From contig NZ_PGLQ01000002.1 in the NCBI RefSeq assembly GCF_002802865.1, forward strand, positions 282,110 to 346,109: a stretch of 64,000 bases of DNA, read 5' to 3'. The notes under the pieces are model-generated. The model made no database searches and was not told the origin of the DNA. It saw only the letters and a list, made by a program, of their open reading frames with translations. Made by a program: the position numbers and the translations under genes. Numbering within the stretch: position 1 is the stretch's first letter; every line of letters starts with the position of its first letter. The DNA comes from Bifidobacterium scaligerum. GTDB taxonomy: Bacteria; Actinomycetota; Actinomycetes; Actinomycetales; Bifidobacteriaceae. Shown here piece by piece: positions 1-8,868 of the stretch.

Positions 1-887
1 ATGAGTCGGATGAGTCGTTCGGATTCGCCCACATACTTATTCAGCAGTTCCGGACCTTTGACGGAAAGGAACACGCCTTTGACCATGCGTTCGGCATCGC
101 TGACGATTCCGTCACCGTCCACATCGTATCCACCTTCGCATAGGGCGTTCGCCACGGCCTTGGCGATCATCGTTTTGCCGTTGCCGGGAGGTCCGTACAG
201 CAGTACACCTTTCGGAGGCTTCAAGTCGTAACGCTCGAACAACGCACGATGTTGGAATGGCAGCTGCACAGCGTCACGTATGCGGCCGATCTCCTCATCC
301 AAGCCGCCGATGTCACGGAAGGTAACGTCCGGCGTCTCTTCAAGTACCAGATCACGATCGCCTTCTGCCGGCAACAGTTCGATGGCCATCCTTACGGACG
401 GGTCCACAATCACCCGGTCACCTTGATTGACGCTTTGATGTGCAAGCGCAGTAGCTCGTCGAACAAGTACAGGATTGCCGGATGCGTCAGCGACGATGAT
501 ACGACCGTCGTCAAGTGGCTGGCGAACGGTGCGAATCTGACCGACGGTGTCCGCGTCCCGCTGTTCCACCAATACCAGCTTCTCGTTGAGCATCACCGTG
601 GCGCCGGCAACCAATCGCGCGGCATTCACATTAGCCGCCACAGGTACCACCATGCGCCGGCTACCGGAGATGACCTCCGCCGAAGCATGCTGGATGCCAT
701 CGTCGTCGGTCCGCGTGGAGTCCACCTTGATCATGGTTGCGAAGGTGAGCGGCGGCTGCGCCAACTGGGCAAGCTGCGACTTGGCTTTGGTGAGTTCCTT
801 GCCGGCTCGGGTGAGCGCTTCGGCGAGCGCATGGTTCTTGGCCATGAGCCGATCATTGAGTTCGGCGAGATCTTCGGTTGCGGTCAT
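1..887 (-). CDS. arc: AAA ATPase forming ring-shaped complexes (ARC/Mpa proteasomal ATPase), C-terminus beyond window
   Basis: The first 295 residues of an ARC/Mpa-type AAA+ ATPase can be read; the rest lies beyond base 1. In Actinobacteria this hexameric ring recognises Pup-tagged proteins through its N-terminal coiled coil, unfolds them and feeds them to a partner. Visible parts are a charged coiled-coil start ([16 protein letters not shown]), the interdomain OB region (about residues 60-160), the [13 protein letters not shown] segment before the AAA module and the Walker A loop GPPGNGKT. The start at 887 (ATG) has an AAGGAA-type ribosome site. It lies 65 bp downstream of the DedA gene on the same strand, so the two may be cotranscribed. 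Bifidobacteria are generally reported to keep ARC and Pup while lacking the 20S core, so its degradation partner is unclear. Confidence 0.93.
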   Translation of the reverse strand, partial: MTATEDLAELNDRLMAKNHALAEALTRAGKELTKAKSQLAQLAQPPLTFATMIKVDSTRTDDDGIQHASAEVISGSRRMVVPVAANVNAARLVAGATVMLNEKLVLVEQRDADTVGQIRTVRQPLDDGRIIVADASGNPVLVRRATALAHQSVNQGDRVIVDPSVRMAIELLPAEGDRDLVLEETPDVTFRDIGGLDEEIGRIRDAVQLPFQHRALFERYDLKPPKGVLLYGPPGNGKTMIAKAVANALCEGGYDVDGDGIVSDAERMVKGVFLSVKGPELLNKYVGESERLIRL

Positions 888-952
888 GTATTCCTTCTTG
901 GCGCTTGAGGCCGAGCGTATCGGCGTGGGCTGCGCCGACGATCGAATCCCAT

Positions 953-1672
953 TCACTCGGACTCGTGAGCCGACTTCCTGCTACGCAACAGCGTACGCAC
1001 TTTGCGTGCGATGAGCCAGACGATGATCACAATCACCGCGCCAATGACCACATCCTCGAACACGCCGAGCGCTCCTTGGATGGAGCACCACTGGTCGCCG
1101 AGCAGATAACCGGCGGAAACCAGAATGGTGTTCCATACAGCCGAGCCGAGCAGGGTCCATCCGGTGAAATGCAGGAAATTCATACGATTGAAGCCGGCCG
1201 GAATGGAGATCAATGAACGGACCACTGGAATCACACGACCGATCAGCACCGACCATGTGCCGTACTTGGTGAACCAGTCGTTGGCTTTGCCTACGTCCTT
1301 ACGGCTGACGCCGGGAATCTTATCCGCCGCACGGTTGATGCGATGCAGCCCCACCCAACGGGAGATGCCGTACAGCATCCATGCGCCCAGCACCGATCCC
1401 ACGGTGGCCCAGATAATGGCGGCCGGTAGGCTTAACGTGCCTCGTGCCGCGGTGAATCCGGCCAGTGGCAGGATCACCTCCGAGGGAATGGGCGGGAATA
1501 CGGATTCCAATGCGATGGCAAGCGCCACACCGATTCCCCCGACGGTTTCCATCAGGGTGATCAGCCAATCGGTGATGGTACCGATCAGTCCACCTTCGGA
1601 TGTGGTGCATATCGGTGCCTCAGCGGCAAGTACGCCATGGGACACGGCAATGACAGCAGCAGAAAAACTCAT
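953..1672 (-). CDS. DedA family membrane protein
   Basis: Integral membrane protein of the DedA/SNARE-associated family, whose members are thought to flip or move undecaprenyl phosphate and other lipids across the cytoplasmic membrane. The family signatures are visible: the ESVFPPIPSEVILPLAG segment after the first hydrophobic helix, then a Gly-rich FTAARGTLSLP region, and the conserved GRVIPVVRSLISIPAG motif with its paired Arg residues. Four to five hydrophobic stretches and a basic C-terminal tail (RKVRTLLRSRK) complete it. About 239 residues from the start at 1672; the ATG at 1681 three codons upstream is also possible. The gene is divergent from serB, whose start is only 38 bp away, so the promoters must overlap. 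Confidence 0.85.
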   Translation of the reverse strand: MSFSAAVIAVSHGVLAAEAPICTTSEGGLIGTITDWLITLMETVGGIGVALAIALESVFPPIPSEVILPLAGFTAARGTLSLPAAIIWATVGSVLGAWMLYGISRWVGLHRINRAADKIPGVSRKDVGKANDWFTKYGTWSVLIGRVIPVVRSLISIPAGFNRMNFLHFTGWTLLGSAVWNTILVSAGYLLGDQWCSIQGALGVFEDVVIGAVIVIIVWLIARKVRTLLRSRKSAHESE

Positions 1673-1710
1673 AGGGGGCATTGTCCCAAGGTTTTTCGAG
1701 AATCGAAGGC

Positions 1711-2466
1711 ATGACGCAAGAAGATGTGCATTTTGTTGACAACTCGGAAACCGGACTGCATGACCTGCATGGTTTTGGCATGGACTCCGACCAGTCACAG
1801 ACAGATGAGCATGGGATGCCGCTCGCCCCGACGCTGGCCAAGCCGGGACTGCTGGTGATGGATGTGGACTCCACGCTCATTGACGAAGAGGTCATCGACG
1901 AGTTGGGAGAGGCCGCCGGCTGCGGTGAGGAAATCGCAGCCGTGACCGAACGCGCGATGCGTGGCGAGCTGGAGTTCTGCGATGCGTTACGAGCCCGTGT
2001 GGCGTTGCTGAAGGGCCTGCCGGTTTCCGTATTCGACACCGTGCACGACAAACTACACTTCACCCATGGCGCATTGGAGCTCATCGACACCCTGCATGCT
2101 CATGGTTGGAAAGTGGGCGTGGTTTCCGGAGGCTTCCATGAAGTTGTAGACCGATTGGCCGCCGAGGGACATATCGATTATTGGATCGCGAACCGTCTCG
2201 ACGTGGCCGACGGCAAGCTCACCGGCAAGGTGCTGGGCGATATCGTATGCAAAACCGTGAAACTGCACGCATTGAAATCATGGGCGGAACGTCTTGGCGT
2301 GCCGATGAGCCAGACCGTGGCCGTAGGAGATGGAGCGAACGATATTCCGATGATTCAGGCCGCAGGCCTTGGTTTGGCGTTCTGCGCCAAACCGAAAACA
2401 CAGCTTGCCGCTGACGATGCGATCAACGTACGCGACCTGACTCGCGTACTTGATTATTTGCGCTGA
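1711..2466 (+). CDS. serB: Phosphoserine phosphatase
   Basis: HAD-superfamily phosphatase performing the last step of serine biosynthesis, O-phospho-L-serine to serine. Motif I DVDSTLID (Asp51 nucleophile, Asp53 acid/base) is perfect; motif II is the SGGF region; motif III is the Lys before HALKSW; motif IV is GDGANDIPM. The 251-residue length fits SerB without a large regulatory ACT domain, although about 45 extra residues precede motif I. The ATG at 1711 was preferred over a TTG at 1681 because GAAGG lies at the right distance before it and the TTG would overlap the divergent dedA start. The promoter must lie within the short gap shared with dedA. Confidence 0.92.
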   Translation: MTQEDVHFVDNSETGLHDLHGFGMDSDQSQTDEHGMPLAPTLAKPGLLVMDVDSTLIDEEVIDELGEAAGCGEEIAAVTERAMRGELEFCDALRARVALLKGLPVSVFDTVHDKLHFTHGALELIDTLHAHGWKVGVVSGGFHEVVDRLAAEGHIDYWIANRLDVADGKLTGKVLGDIVCKTVKLHALKSWAERLGVPMSQTVAVGDGANDIPMIQAAGLGLAFCAKPKTQLAADDAINVRDLTRVLDYLR

Positions 2467-2519
2467 ACTGACTTCGGTAAAATTTTACCGAGTATTGCTG
2501 CGCCGCTTATAGTGAGGGC

Positions 2520-4892
2520 ATGACTGCTGTGGACGCCGAACAATTGACGCTTGCGGGATTGGCACCGCGCAAGCGGCGTAAGCGTGCGCCCGCAGAACAT
2601 GTTCCGGCTGCGGAATTCCCGATTGCCCAAGTGGTACTGGACGTGCAGGCTTTGCATCTGGGCCAGACGTTCGACTATCTGGTCGACGAGAAGGACGATG
2701 AGGCCGCCCGGCCCGGTGTTCTGGTACGTGTACGGTTCGGCGGTCGGCGGGTCAGTGGCATCATCTGGTCTCGTGCAGCTGATTCTGGCACTCCTCGTTC
2801 ATCGCTGCGTTATCTCGATCGGGTGTTGAGCCCGGATGTGCTGGTGCCTGATTCGATGCGCCGTGATATCGGGTTGATAGCCCTCGCCTACGGCGGGACA
2901 CGAGCCAATATCCTCCGTTTTGCCGTGCCTCCACGAGTGGCCAAAGTGGAGACCGAACAGCGTATGGCCGCTTCATTCGCCCGTCCGGTAGGTGGTGCTC
3001 TGTCGTTTGCGCAAACTGAGACCAGAGCCGACGCTGGAGACAGTATTCAGTCTGCAAGTTCTGCCGGCACTGGATTCGCCGGCCGCGGCTTGCGATCCGA
3101 CGACATGTCCAAATACGACGCCGATGCGCCGTTTTCTGTGGCTGCCAGCGTACGAGACGGAGTGGAACAAGGGTATCGACGCATTGCCGCAAGTTACGCC
3201 AATGCCAGTATGCTCAAGGACGCGTTATCCGGACAACGATTTCATTCCTTGGTGTTCGATGCCATGCCGGGAGCTCGCCAATGGCAACGCGATATGGCAT
3301 GGATGGTGGCCAGTGCGCTCTGCGCCGGCAAACAGGCCATAGTCGAGCTTCCCACCATGCGTGAGGTAGATGATCTGCTGTTGACATTGCGCAATTATGG
3401 ACTGGTTCCCTTTGCGCCGGGGCCCACCGGAGGATGGGTGGGCGATGTGGCCGTGCTCAACGCGGAGACTATGCCATCCGCAGACCGGTACCGTGCTTAC
3501 CTGGCTGTGGCATTGGGACAGGTCAAAGTGGTGATCGGCACACGATCGGTAATGTACGCGCCGGTCGAAGGACCGGCCTTGTTCGCCATTCTGGAGGATG
3601 CTGCCTATCAGAATATGGACGGTATGATGCCCTACCCGCAGGCACGTGGTGTCATGCGGCTCAGAGCGAAAGCACATAACGGTGTATTCGTGGCTATGGC
3701 ACAGGCACGTACTGCGCAAAGCCAGTGGGAATGCGACACCTCCGCGCATACGGTAGAGACGCCGGTCAGCGGTTTTTCCGTCGATATTCATCCATTGGCC
3801 TCTCCACTGAAAGACGCCACGCCTTGGGTTCGTTGGCTCAACCGCGATGAACTGGCCCGACTGGCTGATCCCTCCATCGGCGCGCGCGTACCGCATACCG
3901 CGGTGCGTGTGCTGAACAAAGCACTGGAAACCGGTCCCGTACTGCTTTCCATTCCGCAAGACGGCATCGCCGAGACGCTCAGCTGCGCGCATTGTCATAA
4001 GCAAGCCCGATGCGCAAAGTGCTCAGGCCCTTTGCAGCTGCCTGCCGATCGTCAGGATCCCACTCCACGATGCCGCTGGTGCGGTGCCGCCGCTTTGCAT
4101 TGGCAATGCCCCGAATGCAAACACGAACGCATGCGAGTGGTCCGTGTGGGTGCTGCCGGAACCGCAGCCGAACTATCCGGTCTTTTCCGAGGGGTGCCAG
4201 TAGTGCTTTCCAGCAAAACACAGGGACTGGTACGCGATGTGGCGTGCCGCCCCGCCATCGTCATCGCCACACCGGGTTTCGAACCTCGCGTGCGTCCGAT
4301 CAGCGCCGAACAAGGTTCCGGCGGTCATGAATACCGAGCCGTGGCCATTCTGGATGCATGGACCAGTTTGTACGACCTTGGAGTGGACGCACGACTGGAT
4401 ACGCTTACCGCATGGATGCGTGCGGTAAGTCTTTGCGCACCTCGGTCACGGGGCGGCCAGGCACTGATCCTCGGAGAGACCGATCCGGTCATCGCGCAAT
4501 CGTTGATGCTGTGGGATTCCAGGATTCTCGCGACTGATGATCTCCAAGAGCGCAAAGCCACCGGCATGCCGCCCACTGTGGCAGCCGCCTGCGTATGGGG
4601 GCGTAGAGATGCGGTGATGACGCTGATGGACCGTATCGGCGTTCTCAGCGGTGATTGGGCGGTATGCGACGACATGCCAGCTCTGCTTGGGCCGGTACCG
4701 ATCGCCCAGCCGCAGACCGTGGATGCCCGCGAGCTTGAGGCTACAGCCGATCGGGTGAAGGTAGTGGTCCGTGTCCCGCAAACGCTTCGTAGCGCATTGG
4801 CGGAGCGTCTGCACCGGGAGACCGCCCGCCATGTGGCTGCACGCGAGCCCGGCGAGCTCCGTTTCCGCATCGATCCTAAAGACCTGATTTGA
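2520..4892 (+). CDS. priA: Probable replication restart protein PriA, helicase-degenerate
   Basis: Primosomal protein N' that recognises stalled forks and recombination intermediates. The N-terminal 3'-binding domain is recognisable (VVLDVQALHLGQTFDYLV, then GVLVRVRFGGRRVSGIIW). Two zinc clusters are intact around residues 488-545: CAHC..CAKC and CRWC..CPEC. The helicase core is degenerate: where GxTGSGKT is expected the protein has DAMPGARQW, and the DEEH box is replaced by LEDAAYQ. This agrees with the known actinobacterial PriA group, annotated as probably lacking helicase activity. 790 residues, ATG at 2520, 53 bp after serB on the same strand. Family assignment is firm; any ATPase activity is doubtful. 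Confidence 0.88.
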   Translation: MTAVDAEQLTLAGLAPRKRRKRAPAEHVPAAEFPIAQVVLDVQALHLGQTFDYLVDEKDDEAARPGVLVRVRFGGRRVSGIIWSRAADSGTPRSSLRYLDRVLSPDVLVPDSMRRDIGLIALAYGGTRANILRFAVPPRVAKVETEQRMAASFARPVGGALSFAQTETRADAGDSIQSASSAGTGFAGRGLRSDDMSKYDADAPFSVAASVRDGVEQGYRRIAASYANASMLKDALSGQRFHSLVFDAMPGARQWQRDMAWMVASALCAGKQAIVELPTMREVDDLLLTLRNYGLVPFAPGPTGGWVGDVAVLNAETMPSADRYRAYLAVALGQVKVVIGTRSVMYAPVEGPALFAILEDAAYQNMDGMMPYPQARGVMRLRAKAHNGVFVAMAQARTAQSQWECDTSAHTVETPVSGFSVDIHPLASPLKDATPWVRWLNRDELARLADPSIGARVPHTAVRVLNKALETGPVLLSIPQDGIAETLSCAHCHKQARCAKCSGPLQLPADRQDPTPRCRWCGAAALHWQCPECKHERMRVVRVGAAGTAAELSGLFRGVPVVLSSKTQGLVRDVACRPAIVIATPGFEPRVRPISAEQGSGGHEYRAVAILDAWTSLYDLGVDARLDTLTAWMRAVSLCAPRSRGGQALILGETDPVIAQSLMLWDSRILATDDLQERKATGMPPTVAAACVWGRRDAVMTLMDRIGVLSGDWAVCDDMPALLGPVPIAQPQTVDARELEATADRVKVVVRVPQTLRSALAERLHRETARHVAAREPGELRFRIDPKDLI

Positions 4893-4899
4893 GACGGAC

Positions 4900-5829
4900 T
4901 CAATCCGATTCGGTATGACGGGCACGCATAACAGCAAGGGCACCTGCCAAGTCGGCCGGATAATGGGATTCAACAGTGGTCCAAACCCGAGTACGCGGGT
5001 GACGGAATTCGAGTTTCATGGCGTGCAACCACTGACGTTCAAGGCCGAGGGCTTCAGCAAGCACCGGATTGGCGCCATACATGGGATCTCCGCACAGCGG
5101 ATGCCCGATCGAGGAGAAATGCACACGAATCTGGTGAGTGCGTCCGGTCTCCAGATTGACGCTTACCAGTGTGGCCTCATGCCCGAAACGCTCCATCACA
5201 TCCCAATGGGTCACTGCCGGTTTGCCGGCAGGCGTGACGCAGAAGCGAAAATCGGATACCTTGGCACGCCCGATCGGAGCCTCAATGGTGGCCCTATCCT
5301 GCTTCAATACTCCCTGTACCAGCGCATGATAGGTTTTGCGAACCTCGTGTTCGGAAAACTGCCGACGCATTTCGGTGTATGCCAGATCCGATTTGCACAC
5401 CAGCATCAGGCCGGATGTTCCCACATCGAGACGGGAGACGATGCCTTCACGCCCCGCAGCACCATATGAAGTGATATGGACGCCACGATCACGCAATGAG
5501 CCAAGCACCGTAGGGCCCGTCCATCCCACGGAAGCGTGGGCGGCCACGCCTACCGGCTTATCCACCACGACGATATCGTCGTCCTCATAGACCACGGCCA
5601 TATCGTCGGCAATAGGTTCCGGCTCGACCTGTTCCTGAACCAAATCGAATTCTACGGTCTCCCCCGCCGCCAGCGTGCTGGATCGAGACACTTGCTTGCC
5701 CAATATGCGGGCCTGACCATCGTCAATCAGATCGGCGGCTTTGGAGCGGGATATACCCAGCATTTTCGCGACGGCTACATCAAAACGTTTGCCGACCAAG
5801 GCGTCCGGCGCAGGAACCATACGGCTCAT
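4900..5829 (-). CDS. RluA/RluD-family pseudouridine synthase
   Basis: RNA pseudouridine synthase of the RluA family, which isomerises specific uridines in 23S rRNA (RluD type) or other RNAs. An S4-like RNA-binding domain opens the protein (KRFDVAVAKMLGISRSKAADLIDDGQARI), followed by the catalytic domain with IVVVDKPVGVAAHAS and the catalytic Asp in SRLDVGTSGLMLV; the usual first residue of that motif is His, here Ser. ETGRTHQIRVH near residue 230 is the family's second signature. 309 residues. The ATG at 5829 overlaps the lspA stop by 4 bp (ATGA), which fixes the start and implies translational coupling. The lspA-rluD order is widely conserved. Confidence 0.92.
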   Translation of the reverse strand: MSRMVPAPDALVGKRFDVAVAKMLGISRSKAADLIDDGQARILGKQVSRSSTLAAGETVEFDLVQEQVEPEPIADDMAVVYEDDDIVVVDKPVGVAAHASVGWTGPTVLGSLRDRGVHITSYGAAGREGIVSRLDVGTSGLMLVCKSDLAYTEMRRQFSEHEVRKTYHALVQGVLKQDRATIEAPIGRAKVSDFRFCVTPAGKPAVTHWDVMERFGHEATLVSVNLETGRTHQIRVHFSSIGHPLCGDPMYGANPVLAEALGLERQWLHAMKLEFRHPRTRVWTTVESHYPADLAGALAVMRARHTESD

Positions 5830-6383
5830 AGGACGTCCGCCTTCGAATCGGCACTCCCGTCCTGTGAGTGTTCTTCGGTTGCCGGTTCCAGATCCTTCTC
5901 GCTGAACGGTTCTCCCATAAGAATCAGCAGGACCATAACCACCCCGGCCACAACAAGGTAGATATCCGCCACATTGCCTACAGACCAGCCGTAGTTGAGG
6001 AAATCCACAACCTTGCCGTTCAAAAAACCATCCGCATACATCACTCGGTCGATGAGATTGCCCAACGCTCCGGCAAATGCCAGAGCAATGATCATGGACC
6101 ATTTCATCGAAACCGTACGCACGCCCAGTATCGCCATGGCCACACAAGCAACCAACGCCACAAGGCTGATCATCCACGTGGCACCTGATCCCATGCCCAG
6201 TGACGCTCCGGGATTACGCACTAACGTAAACGACAACAGACCGGGAATCACTCGGACCGTCTGCCCTCCGGATAGCGCCGCCATTGCCCACGCCTTAGTG
6301 AGCTGGTCGACGATCAACGCGATTGCCGCCACACATGCAAAGACGGCCACGCGGGTGCGCAGCCGTCCCTGTTGGTTCGTCAT
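5826..6383 (-). CDS. lspA: Lipoprotein signal peptidase (signal peptidase II)
   Basis: Membrane aspartyl peptidase that removes the signal peptide from diacylglyceryl-modified prolipoproteins. Four hydrophobic helices are visible, and both catalytic Asp motifs are present: GNLIDRV and VADIYLV, together with the conserved LVRNPGASLG segment. 185 residues; the charged tail after the last helix (EPFSEKDLEPATEEHSQDG) is longer than in minimal LspA. It follows divIVA by 20 bp and overlaps the pseudouridine synthase by 4 bp. A substrate can be seen in the same window: the ThiY-like binding protein has a lipobox. Confidence 0.95.
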   Translation of the reverse strand: MTNQQGRLRTRVAVFACVAAIALIVDQLTKAWAMAALSGGQTVRVIPGLLSFTLVRNPGASLGMGSGATWMISLVALVACVAMAILGVRTVSMKWSMIIALAFAGALGNLIDRVMYADGFLNGKVVDFLNYGWSVGNVADIYLVVAGVVMVLLILMGEPFSEKDLEPATEEHSQDGSADSKADVL

Positions 6384-6403
6384 ACGACCGTACCTGCCTA
6401 CGC

Positions 6404-7771
6404 TCAGTCGTTCTTGGACGAGGTCTGGTCGGCGTAGTTGTTCGACTCGGACACCTGAGCGGCCAGCTGGCCGAGGTATTCGGTCAGACGAGCACGGTAT
6501 TCGGTTTCGAACTGCTTGAGGCTCTGGATGTTGCCCTCCACGACCTTGGACTGGTTCTGGAGGTTGTCACGAACCTGCTGAGCATACGTATCGGCGGCGT
6601 TGCGAGTATTCTTGTCATACTCGGCGGCACGCTGCTGCACTTCCTTCTCGTAGTTGTCCGCATCCTCGTGCTGGGTCTTGGAGTAGTTGTCCGCATCCTG
6701 ACGAGTCTTGACGGAATAAGCATCCGCCTCGGAACGAGTGTTCTGCGAGTAGGTCTCGGCATCCGCATGGGTCTTATCGCGGTAGGCGTCCGCCTCGCTA
6801 CGGGTGCGATCGGAGTACGTATCCGCCTCGGAACGAGTGCGAGTGGAGTACTCGTCTGCCTCGCTACGGGTACGATCGGAGTAGTTGTTCGCCTTGGTCA
6901 CCAGATCGTTGTAACGGTTCTGGCTGGCCTCGGTGATCTCCTTGGCCTTGTTCTTGCCCTTTTCCACATACTGGTCGTGCAGCTGCATGGCCAAGGTAAG
7001 CATGGCGGTGGCGCGCTCCGGCTCGGTACCCGGCATAGAGGCAGCGCCGGCGATCTTCTGCAGGGAGCCGGTCTCGGTGCTCGGCTCGACCTTGGAGACC
7101 TGAGTACGCAGCTGGTTCTCACGCTGCTTGGCTTCTTCCAGCTGACGAGAAAGATCCTGAATCTGGGCGGCCTGCTGCTGGGCTGCGGCACCCTGCTGCT
7201 GGGCTGCGGCACCCTGCTGCTGGGCGGCAGCGAGTTGACGCTGGAGCTCTTCGTTGGCGGCACGGAACTGGTCGCGCTCCTGCTGAATGGCGGCGATCTT
7301 CTGGCCGACGGCTTCCTGATTGCCGGAAGCCTGAGCCGCCTGAGCGGTGAGCTGGTCGATCTGAGCGTTGAGCTGGTCCACTTGACCCTTAAGCTGCTCG
7401 TTCTGAGAGGAGAGCGCACGGTTGGATTCTTCGGCCTCATTGAGCTTGGCGTTAGCCAGCTGCGCAGCCTGATCACCGCTTGCCTGAGCGGCCTGCTGCG
7501 CCTTTGCGGCGGCTTCCTTCAAACCGGCGTTCTCAGCCTGCAGCTGCTGGACCTGACCATTCAACTCGGAAATCTTGGCATTGAGCTTGCTCACATCCGG
7601 ACCCAAAGACTGGGTGGCCTGACCGCCGGCTACCGCCTGACGGCCCAGAGCCTCAACCGTTTCCGTAACCTGATCGAGGAAGTCGTCGACCTCGTCGACA
7701 TCATATCCTTCCTTGAATCGGACCGTTTGGAAGGTATGCTCCCTAATATCCTTCGGCGTCAACAGAGCCAT
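6404..7771 (-). CDS. divIVA: DivIVA-domain cell-pole/cell-wall growth protein
   Basis: Coiled-coil polar scaffold (Wag31/DivIVA type) expected to mark negatively curved membrane and guide peptidoglycan synthesis. The N-terminal DivIVA membrane-binding motif is clear: LTPKDIREHTFQTVRFKEGYDVDEVDDFLDQV, given here only to place it at residues 4-35. A long coiled coil follows. Around residues 185-205 there is a Gln/Ala-rich tandem repeat (AAAQQQG units). Residues 297-406 are ten back-to-back 11-residue units of the type YSDRTRSEADA. 455 residues, larger than most DivIVA because of these repeats. GAGGTG precedes the ATG. It sits between yggT and lspA on the same strand. A second DivIVA-domain protein is encoded at 39924-41588. 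Confidence 0.93.
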   Translation of the reverse strand: MALLTPKDIREHTFQTVRFKEGYDVDEVDDFLDQVTETVEALGRQAVAGGQATQSLGPDVSKLNAKISELNGQVQQLQAENAGLKEAAAKAQQAAQASGDQAAQLANAKLNEAEESNRALSSQNEQLKGQVDQLNAQIDQLTAQAAQASGNQEAVGQKIAAIQQERDQFRAANEELQRQLAAAQQQGAAAQQQGAAAQQQAAQIQDLSRQLEEAKQRENQLRTQVSKVEPSTETGSLQKIAGAASMPGTEPERATAMLTLAMQLHDQYVEKGKNKAKEITEASQNRYNDLVTKANNYSDRTRSEADEYSTRTRSEADTYSDRTRSEADAYRDKTHADAETYSQNTRSEADAYSVKTRQDADNYSKTQHEDADNYEKEVQQRAAEYDKNTRNAADTYAQQVRDNLQNQSKVVEGNIQSLKQFETEYRARLTEYLGQLAAQVSESNNYADQTSSKND

Positions 7772-7961
7772 AAATCTTGCACCTCGCTTTGGGGCATTGC
7801 CCGCACTTACGTTGGTCTCAAATCAGAATGCTATCACGACCCCATCGTTTCGGGGCATAAACAGTGGTTTTTGTTGCATATATCAGACCAAAAACCGCTT
7901 TAGTGGTCCTTCGCATCATCACCGCAATGCATGTGCCCGCAAAACGTTGCAGGAAAAGGCC

Positions 7962-8264
7962 TTAGAAGATCACCAAAACAATATTTTCGAGTACCACCAG
8001 AGCGAAGTAGAGCACGATAAAACTCACATCGAGATAGATACCCCCCAAAGGCAGGGGGCGAATGTACTGACGCAGCCATCTCAACGGCGGTTCGGTAATC
8101 GAATAGACTACGTTGATCAGCTGGGCTACGACGCCGCGCGGATACCAGTTGCGTGCCAGCACCGAAACCCAATCGAGAATCATACGGATGAAGAGCACGG
8201 TGATATAGGCGTTGATCAGCCATGCAAGCACACGGCCGATGATGGCGAAAGTCAAAGAAAGCAT
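7962..8264 (-). CDS. YggT family membrane protein
   Basis: Small integral membrane protein of the YggT family, found next to sepF in Gram-positive cell-division clusters; its exact role is unknown. Two hydrophobic segments are separated by the conserved loop (LDWVSVLARNWYPRGVVAQLINVVYSITEPPLRWLRQYI), whose EP-LR core is the family signature. 100 residues from the ATG at 8264; a longer reading to 8318 adds residues without family resemblance. It lies 112 bp after sepF and 190 bp before divIVA. Confidence 0.85.
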   Translation of the reverse strand: MLSLTFAIIGRVLAWLINAYITVLFIRMILDWVSVLARNWYPRGVVAQLINVVYSITEPPLRWLRQYIRPLPLGGIYLDVSFIVLYFALVVLENIVLVIF

Positions 8265-8376
8265 AGTGCTCACAGTAACAATTGCGCGCGAACAGTATGC
8301 TTGAAGCACAATGAACAACAGCCGACTCCCCGCTGGGAATCGGCTGTATGTACAAGCTGTATGAACGATATACGGC

Positions 8377-8856
8377 TCAGTCTGCGAACAGATCGTGCGC
8401 CGAGGACGGTTTGGACGGTTCCTCCACCTTGATGTTCACCTGTGCTGGACTGAGCAGGAACACCCGGGGAGTAACACGTTCCAGAGAACCGCGCACACCG
8501 AACACCACGCCGGCGGAAAAGTCCACAATGCGATACGCCACGGCTTCTGCCACGCCGGTCAGGTTCAACACGACAGGCACGCCGTCACGTAACGCACGAC
8601 CAACCAGCTGCGCATCCTCATACGACTTCGGATGAATGGTGGTGATTCGATTCACACGACCGCCGGGGAACGGCTTGGTATTCGAGGAAGGTGTGGAAGG
8701 AGCGGTCGAAGCCATCGGCGTCACCGCATGATCAGAGTCGAAGGCAGACTTGGCGGCCGGCTTCTGCTCGTCCTCCTCCTCGAAGTACTCGTCGTCATCA
8801 TCCACAACATCGCTCATACCCAGATAGGACATCGCGTTTTTCATGAATCCTGCCAT
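8377..8856 (-). CDS. sepF: Cell division protein SepF
   Basis: SepF anchors and organises FtsZ filaments at the division septum; in Actinobacteria, which lack FtsA, it is the main membrane tether. The N-terminal amphipathic membrane-targeting helix ([16 protein letters not shown]) is followed by an acidic, Pro/Ser-rich linker (about residues 17-65) and the globular DUF552 domain ([32 protein letters not shown]...). 159 residues. Only 12 bp separate it from the ftsZ stop, and AAAGGA precedes the ATG, so it is certainly in the ftsZ operon. Confidence 0.95.
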   Translation of the reverse strand: MAGFMKNAMSYLGMSDVVDDDDEYFEEEDEQKPAAKSAFDSDHAVTPMASTAPSTPSSNTKPFPGGRVNRITTIHPKSYEDAQLVGRALRDGVPVVLNLTGVAEAVAYRIVDFSAGVVFGVRGSLERVTPRVFLLSPAQVNIKVEEPSKPSSAHDLFAD

Positions 8857-8868
8857 GGATCAGTCCTT

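Noticed and set aside
4900..6177. 425-residue lspA-rluD fusion reading
   Set aside because: The N-terminal third of that frame is an out-of-frame reading of lspA; the ATGA overlap at 5826-5829 gives the real boundary.
6323..7903. Long plus-strand reading frame of 526 residues
   Set aside because: It is the antisense of divIVA; its Leu/Gly/Val-rich content mirrors the repeats on the other strand and it has no ribosome site or family resemblance.
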